Source: Saprospiraceae bacterium (GTDB lineage: Bacteria; Bacteroidota; Bacteroidia; Chitinophagales; Saprospiraceae). Taken from it: DNA of 7,586 nt. This document shows, in pieces, positions 6,159 through 7,586 of this stretch. Position 1 is the first letter of the stretch. Every line of letters starts with the position of its first letter. Position numbers and translations under genes: made by a program. The stretch spans positions 1-7,586 of the forward strand of contig JACMLK010000448.1 of NCBI GenBank assembly GCA_014379665.1. Direction: 5' to 3'. The notes below the pieces were generated by a model. It searched no databases. It saw only the letters and a program-made list of their open reading frames with translations, and had not been told where the DNA came from.

Positions 6159-6405
6159 TGATACATTAAAAGTAATTAAGGTTGTATATAAAAAATAATA
6201 TAAAAAAATCAAATTTATCCTTATTCAGTGTAAAGCAGTTTCACTGAATCAATATAAAAAAAGGGAAATAATATTTTTCTCTTTTATTTTTAAAAAATTT
6301 GAGTACAAAACGTTTAAACTTCACTTACAATTATAATTCCTTTTATTGTTAAATTTTTCTTAATGCTTTTTAAACCTTTTTATTTATTCGGGTCTAATAA
6401 AAACT
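6159..6405. other. AT-rich non-coding stretch
   Basis: About 250 bases dominated by A and T runs follow, with no open frame of note on either strand. The only structures I see are the hairpin at 6223-6249 and an isolated palindrome GTTTAAAC at 6312-6319. Together with the small ORF and the promoter box it makes up the 492-base gap between the acyltransferase and DUF1800 starts. Confidence 0.6.
6223..6249. repeat. Inverted repeat ATTCAGTG-N11-CACTGAAT
   Basis: Perfect 8-bp arms surround an 11-base loop in otherwise AT-rich DNA. On the plus strand an A-rich run follows, not a T run. On the minus strand the T tract begins about 15 bases after the stem. It is therefore not a clear intrinsic terminator. 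It could be a protein-binding palindrome or an mRNA hairpin upstream of the DUF1800 gene. Confidence 0.35.
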
Positions 6406-6413
6406 TAACTTTG
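6406..6413 (+). promoter_or_regulatory. Putative -7 promoter element of the DUF1800 gene
   Basis: TAACTTTG matches the Bacteroidota -7 consensus TAnnTTTG and is identical to the box before the esterase. Transcription would start near 6420, giving a leader of about 49 bases to the ATG at 6469. No clear -33 TTTG is present at the expected distance. Confidence 0.45.
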
Positions 6414-6468
6414 GGAAATTATTAAGTTGTTTTTTGTACATTCTATTTCAGCATTTAAAAAAAGAAAT

Positions 6469-7497
6469 ATGTCATCACTCAACAAGTTCACAGGCAACTG
6501 GTCCACATTTCAGGCCGCACATCTTTTAAGGCGAACAACATATGGAGCGAACATCGATACCATAAAGCAATTTGGAAATAAGTCATTGGATGAATGTGTC
6601 CTGCAGCTTTTTCAACTGCTTTCTCCTCCTCCACCACCCATCAACGTCAGTTATGACAGTGATGCTGAAGTCCCTATAGGTGAAACCTGGGTGGATAAAG
6701 GTACCAGCCCGAATGTAAATGGATACAGATATACTTCCCTAAGGGCTTGGTCAGTAGAACTTTTATACAGTGTTACACCCAATATCAGAGAGAAAATGAC
6801 CATGTTCTGGCACAATCATTTTGTGACTTCAGATATCAATGATCCCAGATATACTTACAAATACATTGCACTGCTCAGAAATAATGCACTGGGTAATTTC
6901 AAACAACTTACAAAAGATATTACCATTGATCCTGCGATGCTCAATTATCTGAATGGCAGGGATAATACCAGACAGGCACCCAATGAAAATTATGCCCGCG
7001 AATTGATGGAACTTTTTACCCTTGGCAAAGGAGATTTGGCAGGACCCGGAGATTATACCACATTTACAGAAACAGATGTCAAAGAGATGGCAAGGTCACT
7101 AACCGGTTGGCAGGATATTCGAAACAGTCTGCCCATTGGCTCCATGTTTACTCAAAACAGACACGATACAACATCAAAAAGATTATCCCATAGATTTGGA
7201 AACGTGATGATTCCAAATGCCAATGCTGAAGAATATAAGAATCTGATAAATATCATTTTTCAAAGATCTGAAGTCGCATTGTTCATCGCAAGAAAATTGT
7301 ACCGATGGTTTGTGTATTCCGCCATTGATGCTCAAATCGAACAGGACATTATTGTTCCTATGGCTGAAATCATCCGCAGCAATGACTATGAAATAGCACC
7401 GGCTCTCAAAATTTCTCGACTTAATTTTTTTCCATCACACCTATCCCGAACAATGCGAAATCATATTTCACCGGGTCATTTTTATCAAATTTTTTAA
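6469..7497 (+). CDS. DUF1800 family protein, C-terminally truncated and fused to foreign sequence
   Basis: DUF1800 proteins are widespread in Bacteroidota and Planctomycetes and often sit beside DUF1501 genes; their biochemical role is unknown. The frame gives 342 residues. Family signatures are FQAAHLLRRTTYGA (14-27), the PPPPPI run (53-58), REKMTMFWHNHFVT (107-120), QAPNENYARELMELFTLG (169-186), DVKEMARSLTGW (203-214) and a segment through IIRSNDYEIAPALK (about 314). After that point the expected C-terminal part, usually 120-180 more residues, is missing. The final ~28 residues are antisense to the end of the DUF2400 gene and have no DUF1800 character. ATG 6469 is chosen because the conserved part begins just after it. 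An in-frame TTG at 6427 would add 14 residues but lies only about 7 bases from the predicted transcription start. It is probably non-functional if the join is real. Confidence 0.85.
   Translation: MSSLNKFTGNWSTFQAAHLLRRTTYGANIDTIKQFGNKSLDECVLQLFQLLSPPPPPINVSYDSDAEVPIGETWVDKGTSPNVNGYRYTSLRAWSVELLYSVTPNIREKMTMFWHNHFVTSDINDPRYTYKYIALLRNNALGNFKQLTKDITIDPAMLNYLNGRDNTRQAPNENYARELMELFTLGKGDLAGPGDYTTFTETDVKEMARSLTGWQDIRNSLPIGSMFTQNRHDTTSKRLSHRFGNVMIPNANAEEYKNLINIIFQRSEVALFIARKLYRWFVYSAIDAQIEQDIIVPMAEIIRSNDYEIAPALKISRLNFFPSHLSRTMRNHISPGHFYQIF
7411..7420. other. Likely rearrangement or chimera breakpoint between DUF1800 and DUF2400 genes
   Basis: DUF1800 similarity on the plus strand stops at or shortly after 7410, and the intact DUF2400 stop codon begins at 7421 on the other strand, leaving about 10 bases. 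The exact point could lie a little further right, because ISRLNFF still loosely resembles the family's LLxSxHFF pattern. No inverted repeat or target duplication marks the join. Confidence 0.45.
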
Positions 7498-7586
7498 GGT
7501 TCTCTGTAAGTTCCAGCACTGCTTTCCATCCTGTGGTTTTAGATTGGATCAATCCTAATTTCCTTGCTACCCTGTTTACATGCACA
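7421..7586 (-). CDS. DUF2400/TIGR02757 family protein, C-terminal end only
   Basis: The minus-strand frame open from the right edge to TAA at 7421-7423 encodes 54 residues. They start VHVNRVARKLGLIQSK, continue TTGWKAVLELTENLKKFD, and end NDPVKYDFALFGIGVMEKN. The extra edge base fits a preceding Asp codon, giving the DVHxxRVARKLG motif. This motif, the WKAVxELT segment and the DPVKYDFALFGxGV ending are the signature of TIGR02757/DUF2400, a family of about 250 residues common in Bacteroidota and of unknown function. The C-terminus looks natural and complete; the remaining ~200 residues lie outside the window. Its coding strand is opposed by the stray tail of the DUF1800 frame. Confidence 0.85.
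   Translation of the reverse strand, partial: VHVNRVARKLGLIQSKTTGWKAVLELTENLKKFDKNDPVKYDFALFGIGVMEKN

Noticed and set aside
6312..6319. GTTTAAAC palindrome
   Set aside because: An 8-bp self-complementary word in very AT-rich DNA is expected by chance and has no partner nearby.
6427..6468. TTG start for the DUF1800 protein
   Set aside because: It lies only a few bases after the predicted transcription start. The added residues do not look like a signal peptide or family sequence.
1..7586. A new defence system, CRISPR array, RNA gene or phage region
   Set aside because: I saw no spaced direct repeats, no tRNA or rRNA-like sequence, and no nuclease, helicase, integrase or phage structural motifs. 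The genes are metabolic, envelope or unknown-function families.

Overview
The window looks like chromosomal DNA of a member of the Bacteroidota. The evidence is a type IX secretion (T9SS) C-terminal sorting domain on the esterase, several TAnnTTTG -7 promoter elements, weak or absent Shine-Dalgarno sequences, AT-rich intergenic DNA and a DUF1800 protein of the kind common in this phylum. A Saprospiria- or Chitinophagia-like source is plausible but cannot be fixed from this sequence alone. I see no rRNA, tRNA, CRISPR array, prophage or defence locus.

Left part, minus strand (1-2459): a GNAT N-acetyltransferase (1953-2459), then a secreted CE1/PHB-depolymerase-like esterase with a T9SS tail (664-1806). 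Seven bases further on is a membrane sterol-desaturase/alkylglycerol-monooxygenase-like protein that runs off the left edge (1-656). The esterase and the desaturase are probably co-transcribed. The gap between GNAT and esterase holds two adjacent inverted repeats and a -7 promoter element.

Middle, plus strand (2626-4510): a compact operon of a PAP2-type membrane phosphatase, paaD (overlapping it by ATGA) and paaG. PaaD is the accessory or maturation factor of phenylacetyl-CoA epoxidase. PaaG isomerises the ring epoxide to the oxepin. The catalytic paaABC and reductase paaE genes are not beside them, so the phenylacetate pathway seems to be split in this genome.

Right part: convergent with paaG is a large GNAT/FemAB-like acyltransferase (4747-5976, minus). 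Between the two lies a ~234-bp segment bounded by imperfect terminal inverted repeats and flanking TA dinucleotides. It is a probable decayed insertion sequence or MITE, and its edge supplies the last base of the acyltransferase stop codon. A ~490-base AT-rich gap follows, with a possible 42-residue ORF, a hairpin and a -7 promoter element. Then comes a DUF1800 gene (6469-7497, plus) that loses similarity to its family near base 7410. It runs directly into the antisense of the 3' end of a DUF2400/TIGR02757 gene (7421-7586, minus). This abrupt join (a real deletion or inversion, or an assembly chimera) is the most striking anomaly here. Otherwise the genes belong to known families, and I found no convincing new multi-gene system.
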